Source of the DNA: Merdimmobilis hominis
Lineage (GTDB): Bacteria; Bacillota; Clostridia; Oscillospirales; Ruminococcaceae
DNA: 64,000 nt
Assembly: GCF_021109255.1 (NCBI RefSeq)
Contig: NZ_JAJODG010000001.1
Strand: one strand, 5' to 3'
The position numbers and the translations under genes were made by a program. Each line of letters opens with the position of its first letter. The first letter of the stretch is position 1. This document shows, piece after piece, positions 56,825 through 64,000 of this stretch. The notes under the pieces were generated by a model. That model did no database searches. It saw only the letters and a list, made by a program, of their open reading frames with translations, and was not told where the DNA came from.

Positions 56825-58405
56825 ATGAAATTTGAACAACTGAACTTGGCTGCCCCTATCCTGAAGGCGCTGGCGGAAGAGGGCTACACCGCCCCGTCCC
56901 CCATTCAGGAGAAGGCCATCCCTCCGGTGCTGGAAGGGCGCGACCTATTGGGCTGTGCCCAAACCGGCACTGGCAAGACCTGTGCCTTTGCCTGCCCCAT
57001 GCTCCAAACTCTGTATGGGCGGCCGGTGCGGGAGAAAATCCGGCCGATCCGGGGCCTGGTGCTCACTCCCACCCGGGAACTGGCCCTCCAGATCAGCGAG
57101 AGCTTCCAGAGCTATGGCCGGCATCTGCCCATCCGCACCACCGTCATCTTTGGTGGGGTATCCCAGGTGCCTCAGGTGGAAGCACTCAAACAGGGGGTGG
57201 ATATTCTGGTGGCTACCCCGGGCCGGCTCAATGACCTGATCGGCCAAGGGTACATCGACCTCTCCAAGGTGGAGATTTTTGTGCTGGATGAAGCCGACCG
57301 GATGCTGGATATGGGCTTTATCCACGACGTGAAGCGGGTGATTGGAAAGCTGCCCCAGAAGCGGCAGACCCTTTTGTTTTCCGCAACCATGCCCCAGGAG
57401 ATCATCAAACTGGTGGAGACGATCTTAAAAAATCCGGTGAAGGTCATGGTGACTCCGGTCTCCTCCACGGTGGAGATCATTGACCAGTCGGTCTACTTTG
57501 TGGACAAGGCCAACAAGCCCAAGCTGTTGATCCACCTGCTCCAGGACCCAGCTATCACGTCGGCTCTGGTGTTCACCCGCACCAAACACGGCGCGGACCG
57601 GGTAGCCCGACTGCTGCAAAAGGCGGGGATTGGGGCTGCGGCCATCCATGGGGATAAATCCCAAGGGGCGCGGCAAGCCGCCCTCTCCCGGTTTAAGAAA
57701 GGGGAGATCCGGGTTCTTGTCGCCACCGACATCGCCGCCCGAGGAATCGACATCGACGAGCTCTCCCACGTGTTCAACTACGACCTGCCCGACGTGCCGG
57801 AGACCTACGTCCACCGCATCGGCCGGACGGGCCGGGCAGGGGCAGGAGGCACCGCCATCGCCTTCTGCAACTTTGATGAGAAGGAAAACCTGAAGGATAT
57901 TGAAAAACTGATTCGCAAACAGATCCCCGTGGTGGAGGGCCACCCCTACCCCATGGAGATCTTCGAGCCCACAGTAAAGCAGCCGCCCCAGCCCCGCAGG
58001 GCCCGGGAGCCGCAACAGGGGAAGGCCGCTCCCCAAAAAGTGAAACAGCCGGCCCGGCAGCTAGAGAAAAAAGATCTGTCGCGGGGAGAACACCCCGCCC
58101 GGCCCCAGAGGGAGGGGAGCGCGGTGGAGCCGGCTGAAAAAGCGCCCCAGCGAAAAAAACCTTTGCCCTCCCAGAAAAAAGATTCCCCGGCGAAACCTGC
58201 CTCTAGTAGGGAGAGGGCACAGGGGGGAGCCCCCCAGCAGCGCCCAGCGAAAAAACCGGCTCGCCGGGGAGCGCCCCAACGGGAACAGAAGGCCCCGAAA
58301 CAGCCGGTAGCTCCGAAGGAAAAACGCCCCCAGATCGCCTTCCAGAGGGAGGCCCACACCGAAGTGAAAACCGTCCCCCGCAAATGGTTTGAGTTCTGGA
58401 AATAA
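56825..58405 (+). CDS. DEAD-box RNA helicase, RhlE-like, long basic tail
   Basis: The 526-residue protein has Q motif PSPIQEKAIPPVLEGRD, AQTGTGKTCAFACP, PTRELALQ, TPGRLNDLI, DEADRMLDMGF, SATMPQEI, DIAARGIDIDELSHVFNYDL and HRIGRTGRAGAGG. The tail (about 385-526) is low-complexity, rich in Lys, Pro, Arg and Gln, and likely binds RNA. It lacks the DbpA domain of the other helicase in this window. I chose ATG 56825 behind AAAGGAC. Confidence 0.92.
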   Translation: MKFEQLNLAAPILKALAEEGYTAPSPIQEKAIPPVLEGRDLLGCAQTGTGKTCAFACPMLQTLYGRPVREKIRPIRGLVLTPTRELALQISESFQSYGRHLPIRTTVIFGGVSQVPQVEALKQGVDILVATPGRLNDLIGQGYIDLSKVEIFVLDEADRMLDMGFIHDVKRVIGKLPQKRQTLLFSATMPQEIIKLVETILKNPVKVMVTPVSSTVEIIDQSVYFVDKANKPKLLIHLLQDPAITSALVFTRTKHGADRVARLLQKAGIGAAAIHGDKSQGARQAALSRFKKGEIRVLVATDIAARGIDIDELSHVFNYDLPDVPETYVHRIGRTGRAGAGGTAIAFCNFDEKENLKDIEKLIRKQIPVVEGHPYPMEIFEPTVKQPPQPRRAREPQQGKAAPQKVKQPARQLEKKDLSRGEHPARPQREGSAVEPAEKAPQRKKPLPSQKKDSPAKPASSRERAQGGAPQQRPAKKPARRGAPQREQKAPKQPVAPKEKRPQIAFQREAHTEVKTVPRKWFEFWK

Positions 58406-58463
58406 CAGCGGCCGCGGATGGCCTTGGCTTCGCCGGTCCTCTTGCACAGTGGACAAAACAGCA

Positions 58464-58507
58464 GAGAAGCCCCCTTCTTCCCACAGGAAGAAGGGGGCTT
58501 CTCTTTC
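58464..58507. terminator. Strong terminator after the helicase
   Basis: An 18-bp stem (GAGAAGCCCCCTTCTTCC and its complement), loop CACA, then TTTCTT. Confidence 0.9.
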
Positions 58508-58600
58508 TTATTGGACTGCACTACAACCTAATGGTTTTGGAGTTTCTTTTTCAACTTTTATATAACATCCCTCCAAAGACCGGCAGAAACGATGTTCGGC

Positions 58601-59179
58601 TTAGTCCACCGAGATGGGGGTAAAGGTGCCGTCTTCGTGGGGGGTAAAGACAAAATGCTCCTTTAAAAAGATGATGTCGTCCCGCTTCACCGCACCCAGC
58701 TCCGCCAGGATGGCGGCGCGGGCGACCACCTGGGCGCCTGCCTCTACCGCTAGGCCCTCAATGGCGGCCAGGGATTCCCCAGTGGCGATGACATCGTCGA
58801 TGAGGGCGACCCGTTTGCCGCGGATCTTCTCGGCGTCGCAGCCGTTGAGATACAGGGTCTGCTCCTTCTGGGTGGTGATAGAGCAGGCCTTGTGGGAGAG
58901 GGCATCCTGCATATAGGGCTTGAGGGACTTGCGGGCGACGATGAATTCCTTCATCCCAAGCAGGCGGCTCATCTCATAGCAAAGGCAGATGCCCTTGGCC
59001 TCGGCGGTCATCAGGTAGTCCACCTCGGGAAGCCGTTTGACCAGCTCCGGCGCCACGGCCTGTACCAGTTCGGTGTCCGAGATGACCACAAAGCTGGCCA
59101 GCGCCTTATCGTCTGCAATTTTTACATAGGGCAGCTTGCGTTTTACGCCGCAGATTTCAAAGTCAAAATATTTCATCAT
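58601..59179 (-). CDS. Phosphoribosyltransferase, apt/xpt-like
   Basis: The 192-residue protein has the PRPP loop ALIDDVIATGESLAAI, the VDYLMTAEAKGICLCYEMSR segment and FIVARKSLKPYMQDAL. It resembles adenine/xanthine phosphoribosyltransferases that salvage purines, but differs enough that the base is uncertain. AGGAGGAAG precedes the double ATG (59179 or 59176). Confidence 0.85.
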   Translation of the reverse strand: MMKYFDFEICGVKRKLPYVKIADDKALASFVVISDTELVQAVAPELVKRLPEVDYLMTAEAKGICLCYEMSRLLGMKEFIVARKSLKPYMQDALSHKACSITTQKEQTLYLNGCDAEKIRGKRVALIDDVIATGESLAAIEGLAVEAGAQVVARAAILAELGAVKRDDIIFLKEHFVFTPHEDGTFTPISVD

Positions 59180-59287
59180 GCTGTTGCTTCCTCCTGCTTC
59201 CTTAGTTTACCGTTTTATCTTATTATAGCAAAGCATGGGGAAGATTGTAAAGAAAGACCAGTATGTACCGCCCCACTGGGCGGAAAA

Positions 59288-59515
59288 CTATTTGTGGGCA
59301 CGGTGTTCGGTCTGTAGGCCGTGGTCAGCCGCTTTGGCATTTTTGCTCATCGGCACGTCGTAGATCGCCTGATAAGAGGAGACCTCAGCAGGGTCGAGGG
59401 GCGCGCTGGGGATGAGTCCGGTGCACTCGGTGCTGGAGGCCACGCCATACAGCTCTTCATAGGGCTGGCCGTCCGGGGAATCGTAGGGGAGGATGGGCTT
59501 GTGTTTTTTTTGCAT
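59288..59515 (-). CDS. Conserved small protein, 75 residues, unknown
   Basis: The product (PYDSPDGQPYEELYGVASST, ECTGLIPSAPLDPAEVSSYQ, AIYDVPMSKNA) looks like a small protein conserved in Oscillospiraceae-type genomes. AAAGGAG lies before the ATG. No function known. Confidence 0.7.
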   Translation of the reverse strand: MQKKHKPILPYDSPDGQPYEELYGVASSTECTGLIPSAPLDPAEVSSYQAIYDVPMSKNAKAADHGLQTEHRAHK

Positions 59516-59606
59516 GAAAAAACAGCTCCTTTCCCCTTTATTATTTCACCCCGCGGTGCAGTTAACAGCGTTTGGACCAGGGAGTTTGCGGCAGGAAGAA
59601 ACTGGG

Positions 59607-60242
59607 TTAGACCCCATCGTCCCAGACGGTAATGGAAGGACGGGAAAAATAGTAATCCGGCCCCGGGCCGCGGGGCAAGCCAAGCCGGGTTTGGCGGCTG
59701 CGGGAGATCAATTTCAGCTTGTCCACCGGCACGCCGCGGTTGTACTGCCACAGCTCATAGGAGAGGGATTCCACCCGGTTTCGGACCATCTGGGTGCTGA
59801 CTCCAAAGCGCTGGGCCAGTTCGAGCAAACCCGACAACCGGTTAGAATTAGAACGTATGTTCGACAAAATCGGCAAAAAAATACGATAGGGCAAAAGCAG
59901 CTCCGCCGCAGCCTCATTGGCCTGCCATTCCAGCGGAGAGCGTTCGCAGCCATCGCAGAGAAATTGCGTGTGATTTTGGTGAAGTAGATAGTGAGACAGT
60001 TCGTGAGACAAGGTGAAGCGCTGGCTCGGCAAAGAGGCGTTTTGGTTGAGTGCGATTTGGGAGAGGAATTCCCCCCGGATCAAAACGCCGCAGAGCCGTG
60101 TGCTTTGAAAATCCAGAAGCCGCACGGGCACATCCAGCTGCTGAGCGGCTTCAAAGGGGTCAAAGGGCGCAGTAAATCCATGCTCCCGCCGGATTTCGTC
60201 TACCCGGCGGTAGAGCTGGGCTTTGGTGGCATAGCTTTCTAT
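59607..60242 (-). CDS. ImmA/IrrE-type metallopeptidase, apparent ATA start
   Basis: The protein has the zinc-peptidase site TLSHELSHYLLH and the downstream WQANEAAAELLLP Glu, as in ImmA/IrrE proteases that cleave XRE repressors. The conserved N-terminal helix (SYATKAQLYRRVDEIRREHG, FTAPFDPFEAAQQLDVPVRL) is encoded upstream of the first standard start (GTG 60131), and the frame opens at ATA 60242, overlapping the XRE stop as ATAG. I take 60242 as the start by family length (211 residues); a mutated start codon is the alternative. Confidence 0.75.
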   Translation of the reverse strand: MESYATKAQLYRRVDEIRREHGFTAPFDPFEAAQQLDVPVRLLDFQSTRLCGVLIRGEFLSQIALNQNASLPSQRFTLSHELSHYLLHQNHTQFLCDGCERSPLEWQANEAAAELLLPYRIFLPILSNIRSNSNRLSGLLELAQRFGVSTQMVRNRVESLSYELWQYNRGVPVDKLKLISRSRQTRLGLPRGPGPDYYFSRPSITVWDDGV

Positions 60243-60604
60243 GGCCGCTCATTCCTTTCTTTGAACTTTTTCTCTTTGTCCTTGATCTCCCGGGCGATGC
60301 CCAGCAGAAGGTCCACATCGTGTTGGGTCAAATCCAGGGCCTTGGCGCCCTGGGCCAGACGGAAGTAGATGTCTGGCATGGATTCCCCATCCGGCCCAAA
60401 GGAGACAGGGGAATCCTCCCCCAGCAGGTAATCGGTGGAAACACCGAAAAACGCAGCCACTTTGCGCGCAGTTTCGGTGCGGGGCACGCGGCAGCCGCTC
60501 TCCCAGTTGCCGATGGTGCTCTGGGTGACGCCCAATTGTTTGGCAAGCTGAGCCTGGGTCAAGCCGGCACCGGTGCGCAGTTCTTTCAAACGGGTGTCAA
60601 ACAT
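60239..60604 (-). CDS. XRE-family regulator paired with ImmA
   Basis: The 121-residue protein has an N-terminal helix-turn-helix (AGLTQAQLAKQLGVTQSTIG, NWESGCRVPRTETARKVAAF, FGVSTDYLLGED) and a helical tail. It is directly upstream of, and coupled to, the ImmA-like protease, forming a repressor/protease stress switch. No other phage genes are near, so it is a stand-alone host module or a remnant. Confidence 0.9.
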   Translation of the reverse strand: MFDTRLKELRTGAGLTQAQLAKQLGVTQSTIGNWESGCRVPRTETARKVAAFFGVSTDYLLGEDSPVSFGPDGESMPDIYFRLAQGAKALDLTQHDVDLLLGIAREIKDKEKKFKERNERP

Positions 60605-61054
60605 GAGAATCCCTCCTTATCAAAAATGTGTGCAACAGCCCGTTTGCGGGTAAGGCCCGGTCTATCAATGGGGGAAAACCCGGCTTATCTGAAGTTGGCT
60701 AAGAGGGAGGTCAAGATAGGCACCTCCCCAATGGAGCCAGACGGGATCGGGATACGATGCATTCCCATTTTGAGCGGCGAGCGTTGCGGTTGGTGATTTG
60801 TTATGGGAATCGGTTAGAAACTTTTCCACTTTTATTATAGCACAAAGAATGATGAAAGCCATCTATTTTTGACGAATTTTTTCTGTTTAAACAATTTTTT
60901 TCGGGGACAAAAGGGCATTGTTTTGCGGGTTTAACAGGGGATGGGGAAGCATGCCTTTCCCATGAGGGGTGTTTGTACGCCGTCCACTTCTGCGGAGGGT
61001 TTCTCTCACCAAAGGCCGGAGGGAAACCCCGCGGAAGAAAGGGAGGAAAAAGAA
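60605..61054. other. Intergenic region, mostly featureless
   Basis: About 450 bp without a convincing gene. An extended -10 (TGCTATAAT on the minus strand, about 60834-60842) could start the XRE/ImmA transcript with a leader of about 220 nt. A minus-strand frame at 60665-60862 has no ribosome site. Confidence 0.4.
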
Positions 61055-61080
61055 TCCCCTCCCCCAGCCGGGGGAGGGGA
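61055..61080 (-). terminator. Terminator of the HMA-like gene
   Basis: On the minus strand TCCCCTCCCCC pairs with GGGGGAGGGGA, then TTCTTTTTCC follows. Confidence 0.85.
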
Positions 61081-61085
61081 TGAGG

Positions 61086-61325
61086 TCATCGGCTCTGAAT
61101 CACGCTGGCATCTGCCGCAATCTGATACCCCAGATTGTTGAGACAGTGCTCAATCTCATCGTAGGAGGTGCCGGAGCTGTCATAATCCACGGCGATTAGC
61201 CGGCGGTCCGGATTGACGGCGGCGGATGTCACGCCGTGGATGGTGTCCAGCTTGGCTTTAACTTCCTGAAGGTTCCGCTTGCCTGCGGTTCGTTCTACAA
61301 TAAAATATGCGCTTTCCTGGGGCAT
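61086..61325 (-). CDS. HMA-like (heavy-metal-associated fold) small protein
   Basis: The 79-residue ferredoxin-like protein (LQEVKAKLDTIHGVTSAAVN, RRLIAVDYDSSGTSYDEIEH, CLNNLGYQIAAD) has the strand-helix pattern of HMA metal chaperones but lacks the C-x-x-C metal site, so metal binding is doubtful. TTGAGGTG precedes the ATG. Confidence 0.75.
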   Translation of the reverse strand: MPQESAYFIVERTAGKRNLQEVKAKLDTIHGVTSAAVNPDRRLIAVDYDSSGTSYDEIEHCLNNLGYQIAADASVIQSR

Positions 61326-61693
61326 GTTATCACCTCAATGGTAGTTTCCCCTGGGGCGAGCTAGCCATACCAGACAAATTTTTCGTTCGTAAGGCTGATT
61401 TACAAGGGAAGCCTCTTCAGCCCCAATTTATGGCGCGGGGGACGCCCCAGGAACCCGACGGAGGGAAGAGGTTCCTCCGCTGGCATATCTGTACAAGGGA
61501 AGTAGTCACAATATGGAGAAAAATTGGCGAGATTTTTTCCCAAAAGTATGGTAATGTACTGGTGCAGGGCCATGCCAATGATATATAATAAAAATAGGTA
61601 AAACGATCATTTTTTCTTGTAAAAAATTGTTTTATGGCAAAAGTCCGCCTTGTAGCAGGGCGGCGAGTTCTGTGTGAAAAGGGAGATTTTTGA
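61326..61693. other. Intergenic region before the lipoprotein gene
   Basis: No gene was seen. TATAAT at 61584-61589 is a likely -10 (weak -35 GGTGCA at 17 bp) about 105 bp before the lipoprotein start. The leader has a short GC-rich hairpin (CCGCC ... GGCGG, about 61648-61665). No known riboswitch was recognised. Confidence 0.4.
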
Positions 61694-62665
61694 ATGAAAA
61701 CTCATTTTTATAAAACCACGGCAGCGGTGCTGGCTGTCTCTATGCTGCTGTCGCTGACGGCCTGCCAGTCGGCCCCTCAGGAGGTGGAGAGCCAAGGGGA
61801 CAGCTCCGCTTTGGTGGAAATCGAGCAGGAGGCGGTGCCCAAGGATAAGATCCCCCAGGTTTCCTATGTCAAGGTCCCCACCAATCCGGGCATTACGGTG
61901 TACTCCAACAGCAGCGCCTCCATCGATGCTTCCAACGCCAGCGAAGGCTACGTCTCGGTGAAGTACACTGGATCTTCTTCCAGCCGCATCAAAGTGCAGA
62001 TTACCAAGAACACCACCTACACCTATGATTTGAACAACAAGGGCAATTATGAGGTGTTTCCCCTGAGCGAAGGGGACGGCTCCTATTCCGTAAAGGTGTT
62101 TGAGAATGTTTCGGGCAACAAATATGCCCAGGCCTACAGCACCACCTTTTCAGTGACCTTAAAAAACAATTTCACCCCATTTTTGTATCCCAACCAGTAT
62201 GTGGATTTCAACGCCGACAGCAAGGCGGTGAAGAAGGCTGCTGAACTGGCCAGCCCCACCGGCGACCAGTTGGAGACCATCGCCAATGTGTACAATTTTG
62301 TCATCAACAATGTCACCTATGATGACGCCAAAGCCGCCACGGTCAGTTCTGGGTACCTGCCAAAGGTGGATTCGGTGCTCTCTTCCGGCAAGGGCATCTG
62401 CTTTGACTATGCAGCCTTGATGACCGCTATGCTCCGCAGCCAGGGGATCCCCACCAAATTGGTAGTGGGCTACACCGGCGACCTGTACCACGCATGGATC
62501 AACACCTATATCCCCAATGTGGGCTGGGTGAACAACATGATCTACTTTGACGGCACCAGCTGGAAGCTGATGGACCCCACCTTTGCCTCCAATGGCAAAT
62601 CCAGCCCGGAAATCATGAAGTACATCGGCGACGGCCGCAACTACCGCAGCAAATACACCTATTAA
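61694..62665 (+). CDS. Transglutaminase-like lipoprotein
   Basis: The 323-residue protein has a lipobox (LSLTAC, about 20-25), a beta-rich region (about 55-165) and a transglutaminase-like domain (about 190-300) with Cys in GKGICFDYAALMTAMLRSQG, His in YTGDLYHAWINTYI and Asp in WKLMDPTF. Such secreted proteins are predicted cysteine proteases or cross-linkers at the cell surface. AAAAGGGAG precedes the ATG. Confidence 0.88.
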   Translation: MKTHFYKTTAAVLAVSMLLSLTACQSAPQEVESQGDSSALVEIEQEAVPKDKIPQVSYVKVPTNPGITVYSNSSASIDASNASEGYVSVKYTGSSSSRIKVQITKNTTYTYDLNNKGNYEVFPLSEGDGSYSVKVFENVSGNKYAQAYSTTFSVTLKNNFTPFLYPNQYVDFNADSKAVKKAAELASPTGDQLETIANVYNFVINNVTYDDAKAATVSSGYLPKVDSVLSSGKGICFDYAALMTAMLRSQGIPTKLVVGYTGDLYHAWINTYIPNVGWVNNMIYFDGTSWKLMDPTFASNGKSSPEIMKYIGDGRNYRSKYTY

Positions 62666-62690
62666 CCTGCCAAAAAAGGAGCCTGAATGC

Positions 62691-63752
62691 ATGGTGACCC
62701 AACGGCCCGCTGCAACCAAAAAAACATTGCCAGCCCAAGAACTTTCTGCTTTTTGCCTGCAAATGGCCCTCCTTCTGCGCTCCGGCATCCCGGCGGGGGA
62801 AGGCGCGTCCATCCTCTGTGAGGATGCGGCGGAATCGGAGCGGGAATGGCTCTCCCCCCTAGCGGAACGGCTGGATTTGGGGGAGCCCTTTTTCTCCAGC
62901 CTGGAACAGGCGGGGAGGTTCCCACAGTACTTGGTGGACATGTGCCGCATTGGCGAGACCACCGGCCGGCTGGACGACGTCCTCTTTGAACTGTCCCGCT
63001 ATTACACCAAAGAAGAAGATCTGAAAAAAACCATCAAAAGCACGGTGGCCTATCCCGCGGTGATGCTGGTGATGATGGCCGCAGTGGTATTTCTGCTGCT
63101 GACCAAGGTCCTGCCCATTTTCCAGCAGGTGTTCCAGCAGCTGGGGGCAGTGATGTCCCCAGTGGCCCAGGGCCTCTTGTCGGCTGGGAGCTGGCTGGGC
63201 CGGTTTTCCGCTGCGGGGGTTGGCATCCTGGCCGCCGCGCTTCTAGGTGTGTGGCTTTACAGCCGCACCCAGGCGGGAAGGGCAGCCTTTGCCCGGTGGT
63301 CCGCCGCCAGCTTCGGCTGGAAGAAATTCGCCACGCTCAGCGCTATGCGGCGCTTTTCCTCGGCCATGACCATGACCTTGAAAAGCGGCCTTGACTTGGA
63401 TGAATCCATGGAGATGACCGCCCGGCTGGTGGACTATCCCCCCATGCGGCAGAAGGTGGAAGAATGCCGCCGCTGGATGGACGAAGGCCAGGCCTTTGAA
63501 GAATCCATCGCCAAGGCGGGGATCTTGCCCGCCATGTATTCCCGGATGCTGGGCGTCGGGGTGCGGACCGGCCAGCTGGACACGGTGATGGAGGAGATCT
63601 CCCGCCGGTGCGATGAGCAGCTGGACGACCTCCTCTCCCGGGCCATCGGGGTGGTGGAACCGGCCATGGTGGCGGTGCTCTCCATTGTCATTGGGCTCAT
63701 CCTAATGACGGTGATGCTCCCGCTGATGGGGGTTATGTCCTCCATCATCTAA
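62691..63752 (+). CDS. Type II secretion system F / PilC-like membrane protein
   Basis: The 353-residue protein has two T2SSF domains: LSAFCLQMALLLRSGIPAGE with CRIGETTGRLDDVLFELSRY, and RRFSSAMTMTLKSGLDLDES with GVGVRTGQLDTVMEEISRRC. Three long membrane segments (about 115-140, 165-185, 320-345) fit GspF/PilC, the inner-membrane platform of type IV pili or competence pseudopili. The next gene starts 93 bp later. Confidence 0.93.
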   Translation: MVTQRPAATKKTLPAQELSAFCLQMALLLRSGIPAGEGASILCEDAAESEREWLSPLAERLDLGEPFFSSLEQAGRFPQYLVDMCRIGETTGRLDDVLFELSRYYTKEEDLKKTIKSTVAYPAVMLVMMAAVVFLLLTKVLPIFQQVFQQLGAVMSPVAQGLLSAGSWLGRFSAAGVGILAAALLGVWLYSRTQAGRAAFARWSAASFGWKKFATLSAMRRFSSAMTMTLKSGLDLDESMEMTARLVDYPPMRQKVEECRRWMDEGQAFEESIAKAGILPAMYSRMLGVGVRTGQLDTVMEEISRRCDEQLDDLLSRAIGVVEPAMVAVLSIVIGLILMTVMLPLMGVMSSII

Positions 63753-63845
63753 TCCGAATTTGACAGCCGAGGTCCCGGGGCGGTCTGCCTTTGGGGTCCC
63801 GGCTGCTGCTGTTGGGGAGGGGTTCCCCAAGTTGGGAGGAATTGT

Positions 63846-64000
63846 ATGAAGGCACAGGGAAAATGGCTGGGCTATCTGGTGCCGGTGGGCACCTTTCTGA
63901 TCTTGGCGGCGGCACTGTGGTATGGCATGGGGGACTTACAGGCCCGCAACGCCGAGGAGGGGGTCCGGGTGACCGAGCAGGCCATCCGCCGGGCGGCAGT
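63846..64000 (+). CDS. Membrane-anchored protein of the pilus-like cluster, 5' part only
   Basis: ATG 63846 follows TGGGAGGA. The first 51 residues (MKAQGKWLGYLVPVGTFLIL, AAALWYGMGDLQARNAEEGV, RVTEQAIRRAA) show one N-terminal membrane segment followed by a helical region. The gene runs off the window. Similar small anchored proteins follow PilC in clostridial pilus clusters; function unknown. Confidence 0.7.
   Translation, partial: MKAQGKWLGYLVPVGTFLILAAALWYGMGDLQARNAEEGVRVTEQAIRRAA

Noticed and set aside
61326..61693. A riboswitch upstream of the transglutaminase-like lipoprotein
   Set aside because: I compared it mentally with c-di-GMP-type consensus elements and found no matching core; only a short hairpin is visible.

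Overview
The window reads as the chromosome of a spore-forming, probably gut-dwelling Clostridia, most like Oscillospiraceae (Flavonifractor/Lawsonibacter/Oscillibacter-type). The basis is a cotJABC spore-coat operon, a class III fructose-1,6-bisphosphatase, a YtaF-type sporulation membrane protein, glutamate mutase E, a two-subunit class I fumarase, a selenocysteine-containing glutaredoxin-like gene and high-GC host codon use. The genus is an inference; no rRNA or other marker gene is present.

Host left flank (1-12549): the 3' end of fbp; a UGA-interrupted glutaredoxin-like selenoprotein with a bSECIS-like hairpin; a BusR-like GntR-RCK_C regulator; TraX-like membrane protein; HD hydrolase; FkbM methyltransferase; fumarase alpha and beta; a zinc-ribbon membrane protein; YtaF; glutamate mutase E with a partner P-loop protein; then feoA and the 5' 433 codons of feoB.

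Prophage (about 12550-46865): a complete-looking temperate siphovirus (HK97-type head, P27-type small terminase) inserted inside feoB. A large serine integrase sits at the left end. Joining the flanks at TTG(C/T)AT restores a 712-residue FeoB in frame. Module order is integrase, a zeta-toxin-like gene bounded by two type I-C-CRISPR-repeat-like elements, lysogeny control (two XRE repressor regions with divergent promoters and palindromic operators), recombination/replication (Gam, ERF, HNHc nuclease, SSB, an initiator carrying four 22-bp iterons, a DnaC-like loader, RusA), an accessory stretch (frameshifted C5-methyltransferase with an overlapping second reading frame, DUF551, Lar-like protein, a structured inverted repeat, a tRNA-Gly and a tRNA-like relic without a normal anticodon arm), packaging and head genes, tail genes with a -1 frameshift in the tail-assembly chaperone, holin and amidase. 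At the right end lie two AT-rich morons on the minus strand: a secreted protein with a putative permuted NlpC/P60-like domain and a small membrane protein.

Host right flank (46866-64000): the 3' part of feoB; a GRAM/PH-like protein; a DEAD-box helicase whose leader holds a terminator-like hairpin; a SAM methyltransferase; a 106-bp tandem repeat with covarying hairpins; cotJABC; an ABC importer of the Fe(III)/phosphonate type with a palindrome over its promoter; a second DEAD-box helicase; a phosphoribosyltransferase; an XRE/ImmA pair; an HMA-like protein; a transglutaminase-like lipoprotein; and the start of a type II secretion/type IV pilus-like cluster.

Functionally, lysogeny should disable the Feo ferrous-iron transporter while excision would restore it. 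Starts were chosen from ribosome-binding sites; all assignments come from reading motifs, without database searches.
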